Of a stretch of DNA of 12,560 nucleotides, positions 6,016 through 12,560 are shown piece by piece (positions within the stretch are counted from its first letter, which is position 1; each line of letters starts with the position of its first letter). Made by a program: the position numbers and the translations under genes. The DNA is taken from positions 1 through 12,560 of the forward strand of contig DHQV01000092.1 in the NCBI GenBank assembly GCA_002408185.1, given 5' to 3'. The notes below the pieces were generated by a model. The model was not told the origin of the DNA, did not search any database, and was given only the letters and a program-made list of their open reading frames with translations. This stretch comes from Deltaproteobacteria bacterium UBA5329. GTDB taxonomy: Bacteria > Desulfobacterota > Syntrophorhabdia > Syntrophorhabdales > Syntrophorhabdaceae.

Positions 6016-9000
6016 CTAATCGAATTCCATGCGGTAGTATATCGTCCCCCCGGTCTGGTTGCCGACGGTGCTTTCTATGTCGAGTTTTCTGGTGAGGCGG
6101 TAACGGAGGGAGAATACGTTTTCTCCGACAGCCATGGATCGACCGAAGCCGACGTAGAGTTTGGGGGAGAGATATTTGCCGACCTTGATAATTGATTGGG
6201 TTGCGCTGGTGCCCTGCTGTTCCACGTCGACGTCCAATCCGAGGGCCTTTTGAAGGGCCGAGGACCTGCTGCCTGCAAGAAGACCGCTTGCGGCCCTGGC
6301 GAGGAGCGCTGTATCTCCCTGGCCGCCCGGTCCGCCCGGCCTGCCGAGCACGATGTAGCTCAAGATGTCCATATCCTGCATGGCGGGCTGTGAATAGAGC
6401 TTTACCGCCGGTTTGTCCGGCGTGCCGGTAACGAGTACTCCGGCCTGGACGACGCCTTTATCCGGCTCCTGTATCCGTCGCAGTGCCAGGATATCCAGGT
6501 TTGCGTTCTTTACCGGTCCTCCTCCGAAGGACACGTTGCCCCTTCGCACGTTGAGCCTGACGCCGTATGCATCGTACTTGCCTTCTTGCGTCTTGATCGC
6601 GCCGCGGACCCGTATGTCCTCGGGACCGGCCATGGAGATATCGACCGCCCCTGTAAGACGCGTATCGATGCCATAAGCTTTTATGGCCACTTTATCACCC
6701 ATCCTGACCGCCACAAGAAGGTCAAGCTCAAAGGGCAGTTTTTCGTGGGCCTCTTCCTGTCCCACAATGACGACGTCCGGGCTCGATTTGACCAGGTCTT
6801 CTTTTTGCTGCTCCCTGACTAGGGCCTCGGGTATCAGAACGGAGCCCCTGACGACAACCCTTTTGGTATCCCCCCGGATGTTTATATCGGGGCTGACAAG
6901 CATGGTGAGTTCAGGCAGGCGGACAGCCTGGAACCGGTTGCCCCTGACGGTTGCCTCGAATCCGCTGATCTTGCCCCCGGAATGCGAAGCGGAGCCCCTG
7001 ACGTTTATCTGTCCGGGCCCCGATCGCGCAGCAAAATGTGATATGGTTATCCGGTCCCTGTTAAAGGCCATCTCGGCATTGACGTCTTTGAGGTCCATTC
7101 CGGCGGAAGGAAGGTATGCGCTCGCCTTCTTCAGGCTAAGCCTGCCATTCAACCAAGGGTCGGCGGTTGTGCCCGTGGCGGCTATATCGAAGCCGATCTG
7201 TCCCTTTGTCTCCTGTGCCATTCCGGGAAAGAGGGCGGTGATGAGGCCCCGCTCGTTCATTTCACCGTTTGCGGAAAAAAGGAGCGGGCCCGACGTGTCC
7301 ATCATGAGGGGGAACCGCGCGGGCAGAGGGAGCCGAAAATCGGCCCGGGCGTTGCCAAATTGCCCGAGAACTATCCGTGTGCTCCCTCTGATCGATGATC
7401 CATCCCACTTCATGTTCACGGCGGCTTCTCTGATCGGGGCCGCGATCTCAGTCTGGTCGGCCAACCATGCAAAGGACCCCTCTGCAAGGCTGGAGTTCCC
7501 GTTAAGGCTGAACCGGTTTTCCGGCAGAAAATTACCCTTTACGTTCCCCGAAAGGTAACCCTTGAGATTGACCGTATTTCCCAGGATAGGCTGCAGTACT
7601 GCAAGGTCGAGCTTTGACCATTTTCCTTGAAAAGTGCCGTGCCGGGGCATCGAGAATCTGGCTGGTTCTTTCGATGACACTGCCGCATCGAGGCGTCCCC
7701 GGTTCCCGAGATCGACGTTCAAAGTGCCGTTAAGCCCGGACGCATTCCAGTCGATCCTGCTGTCGATATCCGCCTTCAGCTGTTTTATCGGTCCGTGCGA
7801 GTACGCGGCCGTACCTGTGAACGTGCCCTTTATTATGAGACGGTCATTCTTGAGCCATTCCACGCGGGAATTCCCAGACGTGTGCCCCTCGAGGCGCGCA
7901 TTCCCCATGGCCTTATTGGCCCGGCCAAGGTTGATGTTCCGCCATTCGGCGTCGACAGACCCGATGAGGGGATCGAACTTCAGGCGGGCGTTGAGCTTGA
8001 GCATCTCCGAGCCCGGCCCGGCAATGACAAACGGGGAAAGGGACACGCCATCGTTCGCTATGCGGACCGTCGAGGGTTTCTGCAGGTCAAAGTTGCCATA
8101 GAGCGCCTCGCGGCCTGACATCCTCACGAGCGTGCCTTCCCACGCCCCGTCGGAATACGCGCCCCGTGCGAAGGCCTCTATCCGGTCTTTTGCATGCGTG
8201 TTGACGAAGGATATTGTGTGGTCGTCCATCGTCCCGTTGACGGTAAGGTTGACGGCGTCGCCCTTGATCACACCGTAAGAAAATTTGTTTGCGGTAATGC
8301 CGACCGCGACAGGCCCGTCATAGCCTTCCGGCATCTTTATATCCGCATCGAATGACCTGACGAGAAGGGTACCCAAGGCGATATTCGATCCATGCGCCGT
8401 CAGGGCCCCTGCAAACTCGTTGTCGCGCCACCGGGTCCAGCCATGTGCGGCGAGCGTTCCTGTCGTTCCGGGCCATATCTTCGCAGCGTCGTCGATCCGC
8501 ACCAGCAATGCGACGCGTTCCTGCACCGTACCCCGCGCATTCAGGGAAAAACCGTTTCCCCTTGCTGAAAGGGAGTTGATCTTTATCAGCTCATTGGAGA
8601 GGGCCGCGTCGACATCTGCCGTCAAAGGCCTTTTTTGAAATGTGCTGTTGTATACATCGGCCTTTATGGACCACCCCACCGGTCCATCGCCGGGTATCTC
8701 GAACCGTCCGTTCAGGCGGAAATTGATATTTCCGGAAAGGGCCCTTTCGATCTTCGCCGGGTTGAACCCGGTCCCGGTGACCTTGAAGGACACTGTCCGG
8801 GAAGCCTTGGCCAGTTCGGCGCTCCCGAGCATGGTGCCGCCCATGATCTTCGCCTCGAGGTCGCGAAGCCGGATGGCTTCCTTCGTGCCGATGATGCTCA
8901 CGCATATTGCAATGTCTTTCCAGTAGGGACCGGCATTGCCGAGGGAAATACCACCCTCGAAATCATCGGTGCTGCCGGCAGCATGGAAGTTGCCCGAAAG

Positions 9001-9921
9001 GGACGTGCCCTGCGGTAACTCCGGTGCGAGATCGAGTTTTACCAGTTTCCCGGATATATCGAAAGCAGGCTTGCTGCCGGACAGGTCAATGGCCGCATTT
9101 GCCGCGAGGGCTCCCCCGTTGTCCGCTTTCGTGAGCCGCGCATCTGTGACACGCACCGCCTGGCGTTGAAGGCCGATGCTGCACTCGAACCTGAGTCGCT
9201 CCTTCTTTCCCGCGAATGCCTTCAACACGACGACCCCGGCCACCTGTTCTTTCCCGTGCGATGCGGGAAGGTCCGCGCTGAGGGAAATGGTGTCGAACCC
9301 CAGCGCCTTTTCATGAAGCGACCCGTTGAGTGCGGCGCGAAGCCCCGGGTGAACGAGGTTCAGGATAATGGTGCCGCCGATATCCACCAGGCCGCTCTTC
9401 ACATTCAACCCGTCAAGATAGAGTACGCCCCGGTCGAGGAGTATCCCGGCGGTCAGCGCGTGGACGGATACCGGCTTACTGCCGGGGGCCGTGTATACCA
9501 GGCCCTCTATGGACAGGTGGTTGATAAATGCGCGAAAGACCGAGGTCCACCGGGACAGGCGAGGCAGGCCAAGGTCAACCGGTTTCTTCTCTTTTCGGGC
9601 CCCGGTTATCGTGACATCCTTTAACTTTAGCTTCTCTATCGGCAATTTTCCCACGGCAAGATAAACGGGATGCCATTGAAGGTCTGTCGAAGCGACACGT
9701 ACGGTATTGCCGGATACACGCAGGGTCAGGCCTTCGATGTGCAGCCGGTATCCAACCCGGCCCGTAACCTGAGCGACGTCGATGGCATCGGGAGCGGCGC
9801 TCCGCACCGCCTTGATCACCAGGGACGTGCCGGCCTCGGTGTAGAGAGCGAACAAAAACGAGACGATGATCGCGAAGAAGATCAGTGCTGCCAGGGAAAG
9901 AACAATGTGCCGTATTTTCAT
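6016..9921 (-). CDS. tamB: Translocation and assembly module protein TamB (AsmA-like)
   Basis: The 1301-residue protein has a single N-terminal membrane anchor (about residues 5-28) and then a very long run of short beta strands, as expected of the periplasm-spanning beta-taco groove of TamB/AsmA-like proteins. The C-terminal DUF490/TamB domain is clear: DAYGVRLNVRRGNVSFGG, GVLVTGTPDKPAVKLYSQP and MQDMDILSYIVLGRPGG (about residues 1165-1195), then a beta-rich end finishing YYRMEFD. E. coli TamB is 1259 residues, so this is full length. TamB works with TamA in outer membrane protein assembly and, with related proteins, in phospholipid transport to the outer membrane. Its ATG overlaps the tamA stop as ATGA (9918-9921), indicating translational coupling. 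The neighbouring tamA supports the assignment. Confidence 0.96.
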   Translation of the reverse strand: MKIRHIVLSLAALIFFAIIVSFLFALYTEAGTSLVIKAVRSAAPDAIDVAQVTGRVGYRLHIEGLTLRVSGNTVRVASTDLQWHPVYLAVGKLPIEKLKLKDVTITGARKEKKPVDLGLPRLSRWTSVFRAFINHLSIEGLVYTAPGSKPVSVHALTAGILLDRGVLYLDGLNVKSGLVDIGGTIILNLVHPGLRAALNGSLHEKALGFDTISLSADLPASHGKEQVAGVVVLKAFAGKKERLRFECSIGLQRQAVRVTDARLTKADNGGALAANAAIDLSGSKPAFDISGKLVKLDLAPELPQGTSLSGNFHAAGSTDDFEGGISLGNAGPYWKDIAICVSIIGTKEAIRLRDLEAKIMGGTMLGSAELAKASRTVSFKVTGTGFNPAKIERALSGNINFRLNGRFEIPGDGPVGWSIKADVYNSTFQKRPLTADVDAALSNELIKINSLSARGNGFSLNARGTVQERVALLVRIDDAAKIWPGTTGTLAAHGWTRWRDNEFAGALTAHGSNIALGTLLVRSFDADIKMPEGYDGPVAVGITANKFSYGVIKGDAVNLTVNGTMDDHTISFVNTHAKDRIEAFARGAYSDGAWEGTLVRMSGREALYGNFDLQKPSTVRIANDGVSLSPFVIAGPGSEMLKLNARLKFDPLIGSVDAEWRNINLGRANKAMGNARLEGHTSGNSRVEWLKNDRLIIKGTFTGTAAYSHGPIKQLKADIDSRIDWNASGLNGTLNVDLGNRGRLDAAVSSKEPARFSMPRHGTFQGKWSKLDLAVLQPILGNTVNLKGYLSGNVKGNFLPENRFSLNGNSSLAEGSFAWLADQTEIAAPIREAAVNMKWDGSSIRGSTRIVLGQFGNARADFRLPLPARFPLMMDTSGPLLFSANGEMNERGLITALFPGMAQETKGQIGFDIAATGTTADPWLNGRLSLKKASAYLPSAGMDLKDVNAEMAFNRDRITISHFAARSGPGQINVRGSASHSGGKISGFEATVRGNRFQAVRLPELTMLVSPDINIRGDTKRVVVRGSVLIPEALVREQQKEDLVKSSPDVVIVGQEEAHEKLPFELDLLVAVRMGDKVAIKAYGIDTRLTGAVDISMAGPEDIRVRGAIKTQEGKYDAYGVRLNVRRGNVSFGGGPVKNANLDILALRRIQEPDKGVVQAGVLVTGTPDKPAVKLYSQPAMQDMDILSYIVLGRPGGPGGQGDTALLARAASGLLAGSRSSALQKALGLDVDVEQQGTSATQSIIKVGKYLSPKLYVGFGRSMAVGENVFSLRYRLTRKLDIESTVGNQTGGTIYYRMEFD

Positions 9922-11711
9922 AACCCGAAACCGATAGATATGTGGATTCTGATGTCGGGCCTCGGCTGGTTGAGCTGGCGGGCAATGTCCAGCCTGATGG
10001 GGCCGATAGGGCTGTAATACCGGCCGCCGATCCCGGCGCCCTGCGCCATGTTCACGTTACCGAAATCGTTGAATGCGTTGCCTGCGTCGAAAAAGGCGGC
10101 GACGCCCCAATCCTTTGCAACCGCTTTTTCCAGTTCTATGCTTCCGACCAGCGTGTTCTTGCCCCCGATGACATCCCCCTCGGCATCGGTGGGCCCCAAG
10201 GATTTGTAACTGTATCCGCGGATGCTCTTGTCACCGCCGGCGAAAAAGCGGAGGGCGACCGGCAGTTCGGCAGCCCTCTCGTTTTGCATCGTTGCGCCGA
10301 TCTTCGCACGCGCAAGCAGCCTTAATCCCGCGGGAAGAGGTATTATAAGGCCCGCGTCGGCGATAAACTGGGCGAATCCCGTTGTCGACCCGATCGCTTG
10401 GTGCGTGCCTTTCACCTCGAAAAGATACCGGTAGCCTCTTTGGGGACGGACCATGTCGTCGTAATGTATTGTCGATAAGCGCAGGCCGGGTATTGCCGAA
10501 AAGCTGTCCGTATGGTCCTCCCCGACATCGGACCGTTCCTTGAGGAGTTGAAGGAATACAGACCCCGTTCCCACCTTTCCTAGGGAGTGGGCCCTTTCAT
10601 ATTCTGCGGTCAGCACCTCGTTGAAATAGTGCGGGTTAGATGGGTTGAGATAGTCGGGGGTGCCCCTGTAATCTTCCCTTTTTATATTGAAACTCAAAGC
10701 GGAAAAACTCCGGGTGTCCTTGGGATGGGGCACAATGTAGCGCACCCCCGCATCGAGAACGGGTACGCTGAGGTCGAATTGGGCCAGAAACCTGTGGCCG
10801 GTCTTCGCGAAATTGACATCTTCATACTTGAGCGACCCTTTCGGCCCGGTGTCGGTTTCGTATCCAACGCCCATCCTCAAACGCTTCGGCTTCGATTCCT
10901 GGAGCCTGATCTCAACCGGTACGACATGATCGACGGCCTTGTCTTTGTCGGCAGAGATCATGACCGATCGGAAGCGGTCGGCATCGATAAAGCTCTTCTG
11001 GGTCTCCCTGATCTTCCGGTCCGAATAGACATCGCCCGGCTTGAACACGATAAACCTTCCCAGGAAGGAAGGCGGGTAGTTGGGCGCACCACTGAAACTG
11101 ATCTGGCCAAAGTGATGCAATTCTCCGGTTTGAAGGATAAGCCAAATCTGTGCCGAAGATGCAGCCGTATCGATCCGTATTTCATGTTTTACGTAATCGG
11201 CCTCGAGATAACCCAGTTCGGCCGCCTTCGACAGGATAGCGTCCTTTGCCTGTTCATATACGTCCTGCCGAAGTCGCTCGCCCCCGTGAATAGGGAACTC
11301 CCGTACAACTTCGAGGAGTTCCGGCTCCGCACTACCCGGCCCCTTCACTTCGACCGTGACATCTTTGACCAATATCGGCTCCCCGGGCTCTACTAGGATG
11401 TTTAACCTGTAAACTCCATCAGGCGTCACGTCCGATGAGACCGTGACCTTAGCGTTATAATACCCGAACGGCTCAAGCACCTTTGCCGCTTTACCGGGTA
11501 CCTGCTTTTTGAAGTGCTCCATCCATTTCTCGTTGATCTGTCCATCCCTGACAAGCCCCTCCGGCGGGCTCACCGCGACCCTCACATTGTCCAACTCCCT
11601 CCCTGCAACCCCTTCAACACGCACCACGACCTGAGACGCTTCCCGTGCATAAAGGAAGATCGGAACCATAACAATGACGATCAACGTCCAGATCTCGAGA
11701 TTAAGCCTCAT
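9918..11711 (-). CDS. tamA: BamA/TamA family outer membrane assembly protein TamA
   Basis: The 597-residue protein is an Omp85-family protein of TamA type. It has an N-terminal signal peptide (hydrophobic residues 8-22), about 240 residues of POTRA-like repeats (three expected) and a C-terminal 16-strand-type barrel. The barrel contains the family motif GGDKSIRGYSYKSLGP (about residues 492-507), the loop residues that fold into the barrel. It ends GPIRLDIARQLNQP and GFGL, like other TamA proteins. The length matches E. coli TamA (577). TamA sits in the outer membrane and pairs with TamB, whose gene follows with an ATGA overlap. The ATG at 11711 has AAGGA directly against it, too close to act as its ribosome site; a four-codon upstream ORF with a GAGG site overlaps it and may couple translation. 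Confidence 0.95.
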   Translation of the reverse strand: MRLNLEIWTLIVIVMVPIFLYAREASQVVVRVEGVAGRELDNVRVAVSPPEGLVRDGQINEKWMEHFKKQVPGKAAKVLEPFGYYNAKVTVSSDVTPDGVYRLNILVEPGEPILVKDVTVEVKGPGSAEPELLEVVREFPIHGGERLRQDVYEQAKDAILSKAAELGYLEADYVKHEIRIDTAASSAQIWLILQTGELHHFGQISFSGAPNYPPSFLGRFIVFKPGDVYSDRKIRETQKSFIDADRFRSVMISADKDKAVDHVVPVEIRLQESKPKRLRMGVGYETDTGPKGSLKYEDVNFAKTGHRFLAQFDLSVPVLDAGVRYIVPHPKDTRSFSALSFNIKREDYRGTPDYLNPSNPHYFNEVLTAEYERAHSLGKVGTGSVFLQLLKERSDVGEDHTDSFSAIPGLRLSTIHYDDMVRPQRGYRYLFEVKGTHQAIGSTTGFAQFIADAGLIIPLPAGLRLLARAKIGATMQNERAAELPVALRFFAGGDKSIRGYSYKSLGPTDAEGDVIGGKNTLVGSIELEKAVAKDWGVAAFFDAGNAFNDFGNVNMAQGAGIGGRYYSPIGPIRLDIARQLNQPRPDIRIHISIGFGL

Positions 11712-11722
11712 TCCTTACTCAT
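11708..11722 (-). other. Four-codon leader ORF (MSKE) overlapping the tamA start
   Basis: On the minus strand, GAGG (11728-11731) lies 5 nt before an ATG at 11722, which reads ATG AGT AAG GAA TGA. The TGA overlaps the tamA ATG as ATGA. tamA itself lacks a properly spaced Shine-Dalgarno, so ribosomes ending this mini-ORF could restart on tamA. It may be coincidence. Confidence 0.35.
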
Positions 11723-11736
11723 CACCGCCTCTTTTC

Positions 11737-11765
11737 ATTATATTTTCATATTTCCCCCAAATCTA
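11737..11765 (-). promoter_or_regulatory. tamA: Promoter candidate of the tamA-tamB operon
   Basis: A perfect -10 TATAAT (11737-11742 on the minus strand) lies 17 nt from a weak -35, TAGATT (11760-11765). Transcription would start around 11730, giving an unusually short leader of about 20 nt before the tamA ATG. Confidence 0.5.
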
Positions 11766-11811
11766 GCCATTCCACGAAAAATCGCAGTACGCAACGAATA
11801 AAAATACCTTT

Positions 11812-12053
11812 TCTCGCCCGCTCATCGTCGGCTCTCTCGAGCACGCAGGGTCCACAGAGAACTGCGAAGAAAAGACTTACGCCCGGATCTCGAAACCTAC
11901 CAAGATCTGGCCGCACTTTCGATTGCCTACGGCGATGGATATAATCATTGACTACACGAACGGGCGAGAGGATGTCTTTTCGTCTTGGCATGCTCCACGG
12001 ACTCGAACACAGAGAACGCAGAGGATAAACCGCAGAACGCCTCCTCCGGAGGC
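11812..12053. repeat. Gene-free region with degenerate repeats and a hairpin
   Basis: The direct repeat CACAGAGAAC occurs at 11853-11862 and 12008-12017. The second lies in a loose 7-nt register (ACAGAGA, ACGCAGA, GGATAAA, CCGCAGA over 12009-12036). The inverted repeat TCTCGCCCG (11812-11820) / CGGGCGAGA (11961-11969) spans part of the region. A perfect hairpin GCCTCC-TCC-GGAGGC occupies 12039-12053. Repeats of the type CACAGAGAACGCAG are common intergenic elements in some bacterial genomes. I see no supported gene from 11770 to about 12140. Confidence 0.5.
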
Positions 12054-12140
12054 TGTGCCGCAATTCGTTAATAGCATCCAAAGCAGATATATTTTCGGTG
12101 CCAGCTTGACACTCTTACCGTAATCTCTGAAAGCATCCTG

Positions 12141-12284
12141 TCAAGACATGATATGAAACCCAAATCCACCACCACCTTTCCCATCGGTCCCATCGGTACC
12201 CCCCCAATAGCGGTGGTGAGTGTAAACTACACCAAAAAAGTAACCTCCGAAGTCACCTCTTGGGCAATACGTTTATCCTGACAT
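12141..12284 (-). pseudogene. Gly/aromatic-rich small peptide frame with in-frame TAA at codon 4
   Basis: AGGAGG (12293-12298) lies 8 nt before an ATG at 12284, an ideal start, but the frame reads ATG TCA GGA TAA and then continues open for 43 codons to TGA at 12141. The 43 residues after TAA begin TYCPRGDFGGYFFG and end GKGGGGFGFHIMS. They are 30 percent Gly with 10 aromatic residues (5 Phe, 4 Tyr, 1 Trp) and 3 His, and contain no Leu, Ala or Glu. The composition is unlike random translation and recalls glycine-rich exported or ribosomally made, modified peptides, but I recognise no family. TAA is not a known selenocysteine or pyrrolysine codon. It may be a gene disrupted by one nonsense change, a sequencing error, or chance. 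No alternative start follows the TAA until the third-last codon. Confidence 0.35.
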
Positions 12285-12373
12285 CGTCTGTGCCTCCTGG
12301 AGCGGTAATTCCGGACGCACCTCTCCCATGGGAGGAAGAAGTGCCTGATTGTCTTGAGTTCTTCTATTCTCAT
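12227..12373 (-). CDS. Hypothetical 48-residue basic protein
   Basis: The frame starts at ATG 12373, which overlaps the stop of the preceding small ORF as ATGA, and ends at TAG 12227. It begins MRIEELKTIRHFFLPWERC, and the middle is very Arg-rich (VRNYRSRRHRRCQDKR), with two cysteines at 19 and 31. No family is recognised. It overlaps the glycine-rich frame by 58 nt, so either the two genes overlap, or this is the out-of-frame front part of one gene that continues in the glycine-rich frame after a frameshift. The only support is the ATGA coupling. Confidence 0.3.
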   Translation of the reverse strand: MRIEELKTIRHFFLPWERCVRNYRSRRHRRCQDKRIAQEVTSEVTFLV

Positions 12374-12504
12374 CCTGATGATGCATAGCCGAGTTCCATG
12401 ATTCTTTGCCGCGCCTCAAGGAGGACGGCAAGAGAGGGGCGTCCTCGGGTAATCCGGATCACCAGTTGGCCCCTGATGTCAATAGCGGACACCTTGACTT
12501 TCAT
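12370..12504 (-). CDS. Hypothetical 44-residue protein
   Basis: The ATG at 12504 has AAAGGA four bases upstream and overlaps the stop of the frame entering from the window edge as ATGA. The protein begins MKVKVSAIDIRGQLVIRI, an alternating pattern that suggests two beta strands, and continues into an amphipathic helix (SLAVLLEARQRIMELGYA). It ends overlapping the next small ORF, again by ATGA. The same frame is also open upstream to the window edge, so it could instead be the C-terminus of a longer protein. No family is recognised. Confidence 0.45.
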   Translation of the reverse strand: MKVKVSAIDIRGQLVIRITRGRPSLAVLLEARQRIMELGYASSG

Positions 12505-12560
12505 ACTGTCCTTTGCAGGTAGTACTTTTTTTCGTACGCAGCCGGGCAATACAATACCCA
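12501..12560 (-). CDS. Possible C-terminus of a gene cut by the window edge
   Basis: The frame enters at 12560 and reads WVLYCPAAYEKKYYLQRTV before TGA at 12501, which overlaps the next ATG as ATGA. Only 19 residues are visible, too few to name a family. The overlap suggests it is the upstream gene of the small-ORF operon. Confidence 0.3.
   Translation of the reverse strand, partial: WVLYCPAAYEKKYYLQRTV

Noticed and set aside
6683..7558. Long plus-strand ORF (291 codons) opposite tamB
   Set aside because: Antisense to tamB, Ser/Arg/Pro-rich in the manner of a shadow frame, no ribosome site.
10587..11396. Long plus-strand ORF (269 codons) opposite tamA
   Set aside because: It is fully antisense to the well supported tamA frame, has no ribosome site and no recognisable domain; open antisense frames are common at this GC.
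12009..12053. CRISPR-like array or RNA gene in the right-hand gap
   Set aside because: The repeats are only about 7-10 nt, degenerate and without unique spacers; no tRNA or rRNA signatures are present.
11746..12081. 111-codon minus-strand ORF upstream of tamA
   Set aside because: It starts at TTG without a ribosome site and runs through the CACAGAGAAC repeats, yielding typical repeat-derived sequence (FFAVLCGPC). It also covers the tamA promoter.

Overview
This window is most likely chromosomal DNA of a Gram-negative (diderm) bacterium with moderately high GC. The clearest evidence is a complete tamA-tamB pair, the outer-membrane/periplasm-spanning assembly module found only in diderms, plus an ElyC-like envelope protein and two exported small proteins. 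The taxon cannot be fixed from sequence alone. A deltaproteobacterial (Desulfobacterota) or Nitrospirota-like genome is a guess, based on gene content and on the many short intergenic heptamer repeats.

Layout. The plus strand of the left third carries an exported PEBP/YbhB-type protein (116-643), a dodecin (835-1050) with a good sigma70-like promoter, and tex (1254-3383). An elyC-like gene (3605-4372, minus) converges on tex. It diverges from a CigR/RcnB-like exported basic protein (4569-5168, plus). A strong bidirectional terminator (5261-5297) and a perfect 21-bp-arm palindrome (5313-5356) follow. Next come a small coiled-coil protein with a histone-H1-like tail (5456-5755, minus) and the tamA-tamB operon (11711 down to 6016, minus; the two genes overlap by ATGA). 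From 11712 to about 12140 I see no gene, only a promoter, degenerate repeats and a hairpin.

Intergenic structure. Several gaps hold arrays of 7-nt units. At 655-767, 1059-1238 and 3386-3602 the arrays occur as inverted pairs around a short spacer, so the transcripts could fold into long hairpins. Two of them (655-767 and 3386-3602) are clearly related copies; the second carries 128 extra bases bounded by an 8-bp direct repeat. A fourth, single array at 5176-5221 starts almost the same distance after its stop codon as the one after dodecin.

The least explained part is the right edge (12141-12560, minus strand). There, a truncated reading frame, a 44-codon ORF and a 48-codon ORF are linked by two successive ATGA overlaps. 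They are followed by a glycine- and aromatic-rich reading frame that has an excellent Shine-Dalgarno and ATG but an in-frame TAA as its fourth codon. This may be a degraded or unusual small-peptide operon. It is the best candidate here for something undescribed, but chance cannot be excluded.
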